Shown: one piece after another, positions 1 through 5,598 of the stretch
Numbering within the stretch: the first letter of the stretch is position 1
Layout: each line of letters starts with the position of its first letter
Made by a program: the position numbers and the translations under genes
Source: Clostridia bacterium
Lineage (GTDB): Bacteria; Bacillota; Clostridia; Oscillospirales; CAG-272
Reading direction: 5' to 3'
Assembly (NCBI GenBank): GCA_017624795.1
Contig: JAGAMJ010000037.1
Span: 1-5,992, forward strand
Length of the DNA stretch: 5,992 nucleotides
Notes under the pieces: model-generated
The model's database searches: none
What the model was told of the DNA's origin: nothing
What the model saw: only the letters and a program-made list of their open reading frames with translations

Positions 1-277
1 CCACCATATAGGAGTTCAGCCCCTCCGCGGCTGCCGCCTTGCGGAAGGTCGCCTCGTGCATACGGGGCGAGCAGGAGCCCACCACAACGGCGGTGAGCTT
101 GTGCTCACGGATCGCCGCACGCATGAGCTGCTGACCGGATTCGGAGCACATGTATTGATAATCGGTGGAAAACACCACGCCGGGCTCGTGCGAGAGCGCC
201 TCGGCAACTGCCTTCACGTCCACGGTGCCCGCAATATTGGTACCGCAGTGGCAGATAAATACGCCAATTCTTTGCAT
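1..277 (-). CDS. hdrA: HdrA-like heterodisulfide reductase flavoprotein subunit, N-terminal 92 residues (cut by window edge)
   Basis: HdrA is the flavin-bearing subunit of soluble HdrABC complexes, where the FAD is the branching point for electron bifurcation. Only the N-terminal domain is in the window; the FAD-binding thioredoxin-reductase-like domain and the ferredoxin domains would lie to the left. Visible hallmarks are an opening RIGVFICHCGTNIAGTVDV, a YMCSESGQ segment near residue 42, and VVVGSCSPRMHEATFR at about residues 64-79. Cys9, Cys11, Cys44 and Cys69 are the likely Fe-S ligands of this domain, by family analogy. The start at 277 is fixed by an AGGAGG at 288-293 with 10-nt spacing. 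That site overlaps the hdrC stop codon (293-295), so translation is probably coupled to hdrC. It is the third gene of an hdrB-hdrC-hdrA operon. Family assignment is confident; electron donor and acceptor cannot be told from this fragment. Confidence 0.93.
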   Translation of the reverse strand, partial: MQRIGVFICHCGTNIAGTVDVKAVAEALSHEPGVVFSTDYQYMCSESGQQLMRAAIREHKLTAVVVGSCSPRMHEATFRKAAAAEGLNSYMV

Positions 278-292
278 ATCGTGCTTTCCTCC

Positions 293-682
293 TTACTTGC
301 TGTATTTGCGCATTGCGCTGACAAAAAGCTGCTGGGGCATATCCTCGTCAAGCATCGCGGGGATCGCCTCGGGCTTCATATGGTTCTGTCCCTGCTGGCG
401 AATGACCGCAAGGCGGACCGCCTCAACGAGCTTGGCGGGTTCGACACCGCGGGGGCAGCGATCGACGCACGCAAAGCAGGAAAGGCACTTGTAGATCGAG
501 GGGCTTGCCGCCAATTTTTCGATCTCGCCCTTTTCCACCATATAAACGAACTGATGGGGGTGGTATTCCATTTCGTCAAATGCGGGGCAGGTGGCGGTGC
601 ATTTGCCGCAGCGCATGCACTTGCGCACGTCAACACCCGAGGAGCGCAGGACCTGCTCGGTCGCGTTGTTGCTATGGCTCAT
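293..682 (-). CDS. hdrC: HdrC-like heterodisulfide reductase iron-sulfur subunit (129 aa)
   Basis: HdrC is a small two-cluster ferredoxin-like subunit that passes electrons between HdrA and the catalytic HdrB subunit in the cytoplasm. Two classical 4Fe-4S motifs of form CX2CX2CX3CP are visible: Cys22, 25, 28, 32 followed by Pro33, and Cys66, 69, 72, 76 followed by Pro77. The first four ligands of each motif complete two clusters. The C-terminal part is helical and cysteine-free. A length of about 130 residues suits a compact bacterial HdrC. The reading frame stays open upstream to 904, but that stretch is Arg-rich shadow of hdrB. The start at 682 is supported by AAAGGAG at 691-697, 8 nt upstream. 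That site abuts the hdrB stop codon (697-699), and the gap to hdrB is 14 nt. I see no missing ligand or truncation. Confidence 0.94.
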   Translation of the reverse strand: MSHSNNATEQVLRSSGVDVRKCMRCGKCTATCPAFDEMEYHPHQFVYMVEKGEIEKLAASPSIYKCLSCFACVDRCPRGVEPAKLVEAVRLAVIRQQGQNHMKPEAIPAMLDEDMPQQLFVSAMRKYSK

Positions 683-696
683 ATCGCTCTCTCCTT

Positions 697-1476
697 TCAC
701 TTGACGCCGAGCGCCTCGGCAAGCAGCTCGGTAAAGTAGACGACGGGCAAGTCGCTGCCGCCGTTTTTGGCGAGGTTGTAAAGGCAGAGGGGGCAGGCGG
801 TGATCACCGTGTCGGCGCCGTTTTTGGCGGCGTCCTCCATCACGGTGCTGCTGCGTTTTTCTGCCTGTGCGCGGTCCTCGGCTGCGATGTAGCCGCCGCA
901 GCATTCGTTACGCATACCCCAGGTGACGGGCTCGGCGCCGATGGCGCGGATAAAGTCCTCCAAGATCGTGGGGTTCTCGGCGTCGTCAAACTGCATGATC
1001 TTCGAGGGGCGGAGCAGCAGACACCCATAGTAAGCGGCGATCCTGCGCCCCTTCAAGGGGTTGGTCACCGCGGCTTTCAGCTTATCAAAGCCAACGCGGT
1101 CGCGCAGCACCTCCAAGTAGTGCAGAACGGTGGTTTCGCCGTTGTAGGGGGTGGGAAGGTCCAGATAGTTGTTGACGCGCAGCGCGATGTCGGCATCGGT
1201 CTTCATGTCGTTATTGACCTGCTTGATCACGTTGTGGCAGGCGGAGCAAAGCGTCACAAGCTCTCTTTTTTCGTCACGCGCGCTGACCAGCGCACGCACA
1301 GAGGAAAGCTTTGTTGCGATCTCGTCCTTTGCCATGGGATAGACCGCGCCGCAGCACTGCCAATCGGCAAGTTCGCAAAGCTCAAAGCCCAGCGCCTCGG
1401 CGCTCTTGCGCGCAAAGATGTCAAGGTCCTTGCCCTTTGTTTTGAGGGTGCAGCCGGGGAAATAGCTAAATTTCAT
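697..1476 (-). CDS. hdrB: HdrB-like heterodisulfide reductase catalytic subunit (259 aa, two CCG domains)
   Basis: HdrB is the catalytic subunit of heterodisulfide reductases. In the methanogen enzyme its two cysteine-rich CCG domains hold two noncubane 4Fe-4S clusters that cleave the CoM-S-S-CoB disulfide. Both CCG domains are complete here: Cys9, Cys41-Cys42, Cys77 and Cys80 (CX31CCX34CX2C), and Cys152, Cys192-Cys193, Cys228 and Cys231 (CX39CCX34CX2C). The second domain opens with AAYYGCLLLRP and contains NECCGGY, both typical of HdrB. The start at 1476 follows an AAAGGGA site at 1486-1492 with 9-nt spacing. The frame continues open to 1665, but through a palindrome and a repeat, so the longer form is rejected. 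It is the first gene of hdrBCA, probably read from a promoter at about 1577-1607. The physiological substrate in a non-methanogen is unknown; a disulfide or a quite different electron acceptor is possible. Confidence 0.94.
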   Translation of the reverse strand: MKFSYFPGCTLKTKGKDLDIFARKSAEALGFELCELADWQCCGAVYPMAKDEIATKLSSVRALVSARDEKRELVTLCSACHNVIKQVNNDMKTDADIALRVNNYLDLPTPYNGETTVLHYLEVLRDRVGFDKLKAAVTNPLKGRRIAAYYGCLLLRPSKIMQFDDAENPTILEDFIRAIGAEPVTWGMRNECCGGYIAAEDRAQAEKRSSTVMEDAAKNGADTVITACPLCLYNLAKNGGSDLPVVYFTELLAEALGVK

Positions 1477-1519
1477 TTTATGTTGTCCCTTTCGTAGTAT
1501 TGGGGATTTTACGGCGTTG

Positions 1520-1545
1520 AAGGGTGCGCCACGTGGCGCACCCTT
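1520..1545. repeat. Perfect 26-bp palindrome in the hdrB leader
   Basis: Thirteen bases starting AAGGGTGCGCC are followed directly by their exact reverse complement, centred between 1532 and 1533. As RNA it would make an 11-bp GC-rich stem with an ACGT loop, ending 43 nt before the hdrB start. No T-run follows on either strand, so a simple intrinsic terminator is unlikely. It may be a REP-like repeat, a protein-binding site or a leader hairpin. Confidence 0.8.
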
Positions 1546-1572
1546 ACGTGTTCGACTTTGGTAAAAATCAAA

Positions 1573-1587
1573 ATCTGTTATACAGAT
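1573..1587. promoter_or_regulatory. 15-bp dyad (ATCTGT-TAT-ACAGAT), candidate operator of hdrBCA
   Basis: Two exact 6-bp inverted arms are separated by 3 bp. The dyad covers the TATAAC hexamer at 1577-1582 (minus strand), the best -10 candidate upstream of hdrB. A repressor bound here would block the promoter. No regulator is assigned; operator status is inferred from symmetry and position only. Confidence 0.35.
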
Positions 1588-1607
1588 GAAACGAAGCGTT
1601 TTGACAA
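1577..1607 (-). promoter_or_regulatory. Candidate sigma-A promoter of hdrBCA
   Basis: On the minus strand TTGTCA (1602-1607) and TATAAC (1577-1582) are separated by 19 bp, longer than the ideal 17. Shifting the -35 by one base gives TGTCAA with 18 bp. The start point would be near 1570, leaving a leader of about 95 nt containing the 26-bp palindrome. The -35 sits at the border of the neighbouring MITE-like repeat. Alternatively hdrBCA is read through from fumC. Confidence 0.35.
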
Positions 1608-1608
1608 T

Positions 1609-1727
1609 GGCTCCCTTGTGTAAAGGGAGCTCCGCCGCAGGCGGTGAGGGATTGTTTCGATGCAAAACTTATTTTTACAATCCCTCCGTCTGCCTTCGGC
1701 ATCCACCTCCCTTTGCACAAGGGAGGC
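1609..1727. repeat. MITE-like inverted-repeat element between fumC and hdrB
   Basis: The two ends are imperfect inverted copies of each other. The left arm (1609-1654) reads GGCTCCCTTGTGTAAAGGGA and later GAGGGATTG. The reverse complement of the right arm (1678-1727) reads GCCTCCCTTGTGCAAAGGGA and later GAGGGATTG. Each arm also folds alone: CTCCCTT/AAGGGAG and CCGCC/GGCGG on the left, CCTCCCTT/AAGGGAGG on the right. About 23 AT-rich bases separate the arms and there is no coding capacity. From memory, elements with CTCCCTT...AAGGGAG ends are abundant between genes in gut Clostridia. The class (MITE, REP or transcript-end hairpin) is inferred. On the fumC transcript it could act as a 3' end structure, though no clear T-run follows. 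Confidence 0.7.
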
Positions 1728-1771
1728 GTTGGTGTGACGGTCAAACTGCCTTGCGAATTTTCAAAGCACGA

Positions 1772-3148
<1,377 letters not shown>

Positions 3149-3191
3149 TTGTTTCTTCCTCCTGAAAATCAATGTTGTTGAGAAATGTGAG

Positions 3192-3209
3192 TCGCGCACA
3201 CGTGCGCGA
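3192..3209. promoter_or_regulatory. 18-bp inverted repeat in the fumC leader
   Basis: TCGCGCAC and GTGCGCGA are exact 8-bp inverted arms separated by AC. The site lies between the predicted fumC start point (about 3228) and the ribosome binding site. It could be a roadblock operator or a leader hairpin. There is no T-run after it. Confidence 0.45.
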
Positions 3210-3234
3210 TAGCGCCCACAAGTTATCATTATAA

Positions 3235-3263
3235 ATTATAACACAAGCAGTATATACAGTCAA
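3235..3263 (-). promoter_or_regulatory. Sigma-A promoter of fumC
   Basis: On the minus strand TTGACT (3258-3263) and a consensus TATAAT (3235-3240) are exactly 17 bp apart. Predicted transcription starts near 3228, giving a leader of about 80 nt that contains the 18-bp inverted repeat. This is the strongest promoter in the window by sequence. Confidence 0.85.
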
Positions 3264-3271
3264 GAGGGGGA

Positions 3272-3289
3272 TTGTGAAAAAATAAACAA
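3272..3289. promoter_or_regulatory. Candidate Rex (redox repressor) operator upstream of fumC
   Basis: TTGTGAAAAAATAAACAA has the 7-4-7 layout of Rex sites (TTGTTAANNNNTTAACAA in Clostridia) and agrees with that consensus at 12 of 14 arm positions. It begins 9 bp upstream of the fumC -35, at about -44 to -61. Rex senses NADH/NAD+ and often controls fermentation and fumarate-related genes. The position upstream of the -35 is less typical for a repressor, and the site is AT-rich, so chance is possible. Confidence 0.35.
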
Positions 3290-3375
3290 AATTTCGCGTT
3301 TTCAACCGTCCTTTCTGTGTGGAAGCATGAAAAAGCACAAAGATATTTGCCACCAACGATCGCTCAACGTACAAA

Positions 3376-3405
3376 CCCGTAGGGAACGACCTCCCATACG
3401 CTCAC
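3376..3405. repeat. Decayed copy of a CCCGTAGGG-type palindromic repeat
   Basis: ACCCGTAGGGAACGACCTCC followed by CATACGCTC resembles the segment at 5396-5427: both contain CCCGTAGGG, then CGAC, a TCC-containing centre, and ACG before the 3' arm. The inverted arms here (GAACG versus CGCTC) have a mismatch, suggesting decay. The rest of 3290-3430 holds nothing else I can identify. Confidence 0.4.
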
Positions 3406-3438
3406 AAACGCCTCTGCAAACGAAATTTTCATATCCGC

Positions 3439-3467
3439 TTGAAAAACGCTTGCGCTTGTGATATACT
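3439..3467 (+). promoter_or_regulatory. Sigma-A promoter of sufCB
   Basis: TTGAAA (3439-3444) and TATACT (3462-3467) are 17 bp apart. The start point would be near 3474, giving a leader of about 58 nt before sufC. The -10 overlaps the left arm of a dyad at 3464-3483. Confidence 0.75.
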
Positions 3468-3483
3468 ATTACGATGGATAGTA
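3464..3483. promoter_or_regulatory. 20-bp dyad over the suf -10 and start point, candidate operator
   Basis: TACTAT and ATAGTA are exact inverted arms around an 8-bp centre. They run from the -10 across the predicted start site, the classical place for a repressor. Fe-S assembly operons are often controlled by Rrf2/IscR-type regulators, but this sequence does not clearly match an IscR motif, and no regulator gene is nearby. Regulatory role is inferred. Confidence 0.4.
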
Positions 3484-3487
3484 ATCA

Positions 3488-3507
3488 GCCGTCGCCAAGG
3501 CGTCGGC
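3488..3507 (+). other. Leader hairpin upstream of sufC
   Basis: GCCGTCGCC and GGCGTCGGC are inverted 9-nt arms with one T-T mismatch, separated by two A residues. It falls in the predicted 5' leader, 12 nt before the AAGGAG site. The ten bases GCCGTCGCCA recur at 5305-5314, so this may be a repeat fragment rather than a dedicated regulator. Confidence 0.45.
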
Positions 3508-3531
3508 GCGTCGATAAAAAAGGAGTTCATT

Positions 3532-4257
3532 ATGCTGGAATTACAACATATCAGCTTTGAGGTTCCCGCCGAGAACGGCGGCAAGACCGAGATCTTAAAG
3601 GACGTCAGCTTTTCCGTGTCCGAGCGCTTCGTGGCGATCACGGGCCCCAACGGCAGCGGAAAATCCACCGTTGCCAAGATCATCGCGGGCATCGTGCGCC
3701 CCACGTCGGGCAGGGTGCTGCTGGACGGTGAGGATATCACAGACCTGTCGGTCACCGAGCGCGCGAGAAAGGGGATCAGCTTCGCGTTTCAGCAGCCCGT
3801 GCGCTTCAAGGGCATTACCGTCAAGGATCTGATCTCGCTTGCCGCGGGCACCAAGATCTCGGTGGCAAGCGCCTGCGCGTACCTCTCGGAGGTCGGGCTC
3901 TGCGCCAAGGAATACATCAACCGTGAGGTCAACGCATCCCTTTCGGGCGGTGAGCTCAAACGCATCGAGATCGCGATGATCAATGCAAGAAGCACCAAGC
4001 TTTCTGTTTTTGACGAGCCGGAGGCGGGCATCGACCTTTGGAGCTTCAACAACCTCATCAAGGTGTTTGAGGGTATGTACGAGCGCACCAAGGGCAGTAT
4101 TCTGATCATTTCTCACCAAGAGCGTATTCTGGATATCGCCGACAAGATCGTGGTGATCGCCGACGGCAAGGTGGCGCAGATCGGTTCCAAATCCGAGATC
4201 CTGCCAACGCTTCTCGCGCCCGCGGGCTGCCGCTACACCGCAAAGGAGGGCAACTGA
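3532..4257 (+). CDS. sufC: SufC-type Fe-S cluster assembly ATPase (241 aa)
   Basis: SufC is a cytoplasmic ABC-family ATPase that drives conformational change in the SufB/D scaffold during Fe-S cluster assembly; it is not a transporter. All nucleotide-binding motifs are present: Walker A GPNGSGKST at 38-46, Q-loop glutamine in FAFQQP at 84-89, ABC signature LSGGELKR at 137-144, Walker B LSVFDEP at 157-163 with Glu162, D-loop GID at 166-168 and H-loop His195. There are no membrane segments. DEPEAGIDLWSF is the form I associate with anaerobe and archaeal SufC-like ATPases rather than E. coli SufC. The start at 3532 has AAGGAG at 3520-3525; the upstream in-frame ATG at 3439 lies inside the promoter and is rejected. 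The scaffold gene begins one base after the stop, so the two form an operon. No sufD, sufS, sufU or sufE follows. Confidence 0.95.
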   Translation: MLELQHISFEVPAENGGKTEILKDVSFSVSERFVAITGPNGSGKSTVAKIIAGIVRPTSGRVLLDGEDITDLSVTERARKGISFAFQQPVRFKGITVKDLISLAAGTKISVASACAYLSEVGLCAKEYINREVNASLSGGELKRIEIAMINARSTKLSVFDEPEAGIDLWSFNNLIKVFEGMYERTKGSILIISHQERILDIADKIVVIADGKVAQIGSKSEILPTLLAPAGCRYTAKEGN

Positions 4258-4258
4258 T

Positions 4259-5185
4259 ATGGCACAGCTTGACAGTATTCAACAAAATCTTCTTGCGCAG
4301 GTCGCCGATATCCACGAAATTCCCGAGGGCGCGTTTTCCCTGCGCGTCAACGGCGAAATGTTCGGCAGCCGTTCCAGCGAGAACATCGAGATCGTCAAAA
4401 AAACCGATAAGCCCGGCATTGATATCTACATCAAGCCCGGCACAAAAAAAGAGAGCTTGCATATCCCCGTGCTGCTTGCCAAGACGGGCATCAGCGAGCT
4501 TGTGTATAACGATTTTCACATCGGCGCCGATTGCGACGTCACGATCGTGGCGGGCTGCGGTATTCACAACGGCGGCTCGGAGAAAAGCGAGCACAGCGGT
4601 ATCCACGCCTTCTTTGTTGGCGAAAATGCCCGCGTACGGTATATCGAAAAGCACTACGGCGAGGGGGACGGCAACGGTCAAAACGTGATGAACCCCACCA
4701 CCGTGGTCGAAATGGAAAAGAACAGTTATATGGAAATGGAAACCGCCCAGATCAAGGGTGTGGACTCCACCGACCGCAAAACCAAGGCAAAGCTTGCGGG
4801 AGGGGCGACGCTGATCGTGCACGAGAAGATCATGACGCACGGCAAGCAGTACGCAAAGACCTATTTTGAGGTCGATCTTGACGGCGAGGACTGCGGCACG
4901 CACGTTGTTTCGCGTTCGGTCGCGAAGGACGAGTCCAAGCAGGAGTTCATCTCGCACGTCAACGGCAACAATTGCTCAAACGGTCACACCGAATGTGACG
5001 CGATCATCATGGATAAGGCGACGGTCAGTGCCGTGCCCGAGATCATGGCAAATCACCCCGAGGCGTCGCTTGTTCACGAGGCGGCGATCGGCAAGATCGC
5101 GGGCGAGCAGCTGATCAAGCTGATGACCTTGGGACTCACCGAAAAGGAAGCGGAGGAGCAGATCATCGGCGGCTTTTTGAAGTAA
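4259..5185 (+). CDS. sufB: SufB/SufD-family Fe-S assembly scaffold (308 aa, short SmsB-like form)
   Basis: This is the beta-helix scaffold partner of SufC on which Fe-S clusters are built. At 308 residues it is much shorter than E. coli SufB (495 aa), having mainly the core and C-terminal region. Visible family features are AGCGIHNGG at 98-106, HSGIHAFFVGENARVRYIEKH at 112-132 (split by eye), SNGHTECDAIIMD at 240-252, LVHEAAIGKI at 271-280 and the C-terminal LTEKEAEEQIIGGF. Cys246 aligns by eye with the conserved scaffold cysteine of SufB, and His273 with the conserved VEHEA-type histidine; Cys239 and Cys212 are further thiols. Translation starts at 4259 with AAAGGAGG at 4242-4249 inside the end of sufC. 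With no separate sufD, it probably forms a homodimer with two SufC. Such pairs have been described as minimal SUF-like (SMS) systems. The symbol sufB is a family label. Confidence 0.92.
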   Translation: MAQLDSIQQNLLAQVADIHEIPEGAFSLRVNGEMFGSRSSENIEIVKKTDKPGIDIYIKPGTKKESLHIPVLLAKTGISELVYNDFHIGADCDVTIVAGCGIHNGGSEKSEHSGIHAFFVGENARVRYIEKHYGEGDGNGQNVMNPTTVVEMEKNSYMEMETAQIKGVDSTDRKTKAKLAGGATLIVHEKIMTHGKQYAKTYFEVDLDGEDCGTHVVSRSVAKDESKQEFISHVNGNNCSNGHTECDAIIMDKATVSAVPEIMANHPEASLVHEAAIGKIAGEQLIKLMTLGLTEKEAEEQIIGGFLK

Positions 5186-5290
5186 GACCGACATCTTTGG
5201 CGCAGGGCGCGCGCTCACAAGACTCGACGTAGGTTACTACGCCTTCGCCTTGCGATCACGCACCCTGCATCCAAACCTGACGGTCTTTTG
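5184..5290 (+). terminator. Large nested stem-loop after sufB, candidate terminator or structured RNA
   Basis: Several stems nest in order. AAGACCG (5184-5190, starting in the sufB stop codon) pairs with CGGTCTT (5281-5287). TTTGG (5196-5200) pairs with CCAAA (5271-5275). GCAGGG plus three more pairs (5202-5211) match 5259-5268 with one mismatch. Inside, CAAG/CTTG, CGA/TCG and CGTAG/CTACG (5228-5232 with 5237-5241) close on a GTTA loop. The outer stem runs into TTTTGTT, a short U-rich tail. This could end the suf transcript, but the size and order also fit a palindromic repeat or a small RNA. Confidence 0.45.
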
Positions 5291-5309
5291 TTATACGGAT
5301 ATATGCCGT
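5271..5309 (+). repeat. Direct repeat, copy 1 of 2
   Basis: This 39-nt unit begins CCAAACCTGACG, continues through a T-run to GTTATACGGATAT and ends GCCGT. It matches 5336-5374 except at four positions, with a period of 65 bp. It also supplies the 3' strands of the outer stems of the large structure after sufB. Confidence 0.75.
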
Positions 5310-5335
5310 CGCCACGGGGAAGATAGGGATTTTGT

Positions 5336-5374
5336 CCAAACCTGACGTTTTTTTGTTATACGGATATGAGCCGT
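5336..5374 (+). repeat. Direct repeat, copy 2 of 2
   Basis: This copy repeats 5271-5309. CGGTCTTTTG has become CGTTTTTTTG, giving seven T residues after a weak AAAC/GTTT hairpin. It could pair with the same upstream TTTGG strand as copy 1. Confidence 0.75.
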
Positions 5375-5395
5375 TATCCTAAAAGGCACGCACCA

Positions 5396-5427
5396 CCCCG
5401 TAGGGGGCGACGTCCTCGACGCCCCGC
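5396..5427. repeat. CCCGTAGGG-type palindromic repeat
   Basis: CCCCGTAGGGGGCGACGTCC continues into TCGACGCCCCGC. GGGGCG (5404-5409) and CGCCCC (5420-5425) are exact inverted arms, extended by two pairs beyond an A-A mismatch around a TCCT loop. It shares its layout with 3376-3405. No T-run follows. Confidence 0.55.
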
Positions 5428-5495
5428 AATCCGCGACCAACGACCGAATAGCGTCCTGATCTGTATCCCCATTTTTATCAAAAATCCGCACCCGT

Positions 5496-5518
5496 TATGG
5501 GGCTTTTCCCATATTTTT
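5496..5518 (+). terminator. Weak intrinsic terminator-like hairpin before mutY
   Basis: TATGGG (5496-5501) and CCCATA (5508-5513) form a 6-bp stem with a GCTTTT loop, followed by five T residues. It is weak, but it is the only plus-strand stem in this spacer followed at once by a T-run of five. It could stop leftover suf transcription or act in a mutY leader. Confidence 0.3.
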
Positions 5519-5540
5519 GTGCAAAAGGTTTTGGGAGGGT

Positions 5541-5570
5541 GCGGGAACCCTTTATCAAAAGGGTTCCCGC
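5541..5570. repeat. Perfect 13-bp stem-loop just upstream of mutY
   Basis: GCGGGAACCCTTT (5541-5553) and its exact reverse complement (5558-5570) flank an ATCA loop. The stem ends 15 nt before the AAAGGAGGT site of mutY and has no T-run on either side. The left strand GCGG (5541-5544) is also part of GGGTGCGG (5537-5544), which is complementary to CCGCACCC at 5486-5493. I read it as an intergenic repeat; a role as leader structure is possible. Confidence 0.7.
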
Positions 5571-5598
5571 GTCGCATCCCCCCAGAAAGGAGGTCCAA

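Noticed and set aside
683..904. N-terminal extension of hdrC
   Set aside because: The extra 74 residues are Arg-rich, overlap hdrB, and the internal start at 682 has a good ribosome site.
505..1497. 330-codon plus-strand open frame across hdrB and hdrC
   Set aside because: It is antisense to two genes with complete Fe-S motifs and good ribosome sites, and its own product has no recognisable domain.
1477..1665. N-terminal extension of hdrB
   Set aside because: It would translate the palindrome and part of the MITE-like repeat; MKFSYFPGC at 1476 is the normal family start.
3439..3531. N-terminal extension of sufC
   Set aside because: Those codons cover the predicted promoter and leader, and the 3532 start has AAGGAG at the right distance.
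3595..4957. Long minus-strand open frames opposite sufC and sufB
   Set aside because: They are antisense to well-defined genes, and their translations show no family motifs.
5184..5290. Known small RNA such as 6S RNA or bacterial SRP RNA
   Set aside because: The length and nested layout do not fit 6S RNA, and the conserved SRP tetraloop region is absent.
5271..5374. CRISPR array
   Set aside because: There are only two imperfect units with a 26-nt gap, no further repeats and no cas genes.
5374..5598. 74-codon minus-strand open frame in the sufB-mutY spacer
   Set aside because: It consists of palindromic repeats, has no ribosome site I can support, and its translation looks like repeat-derived low-complexity peptide.
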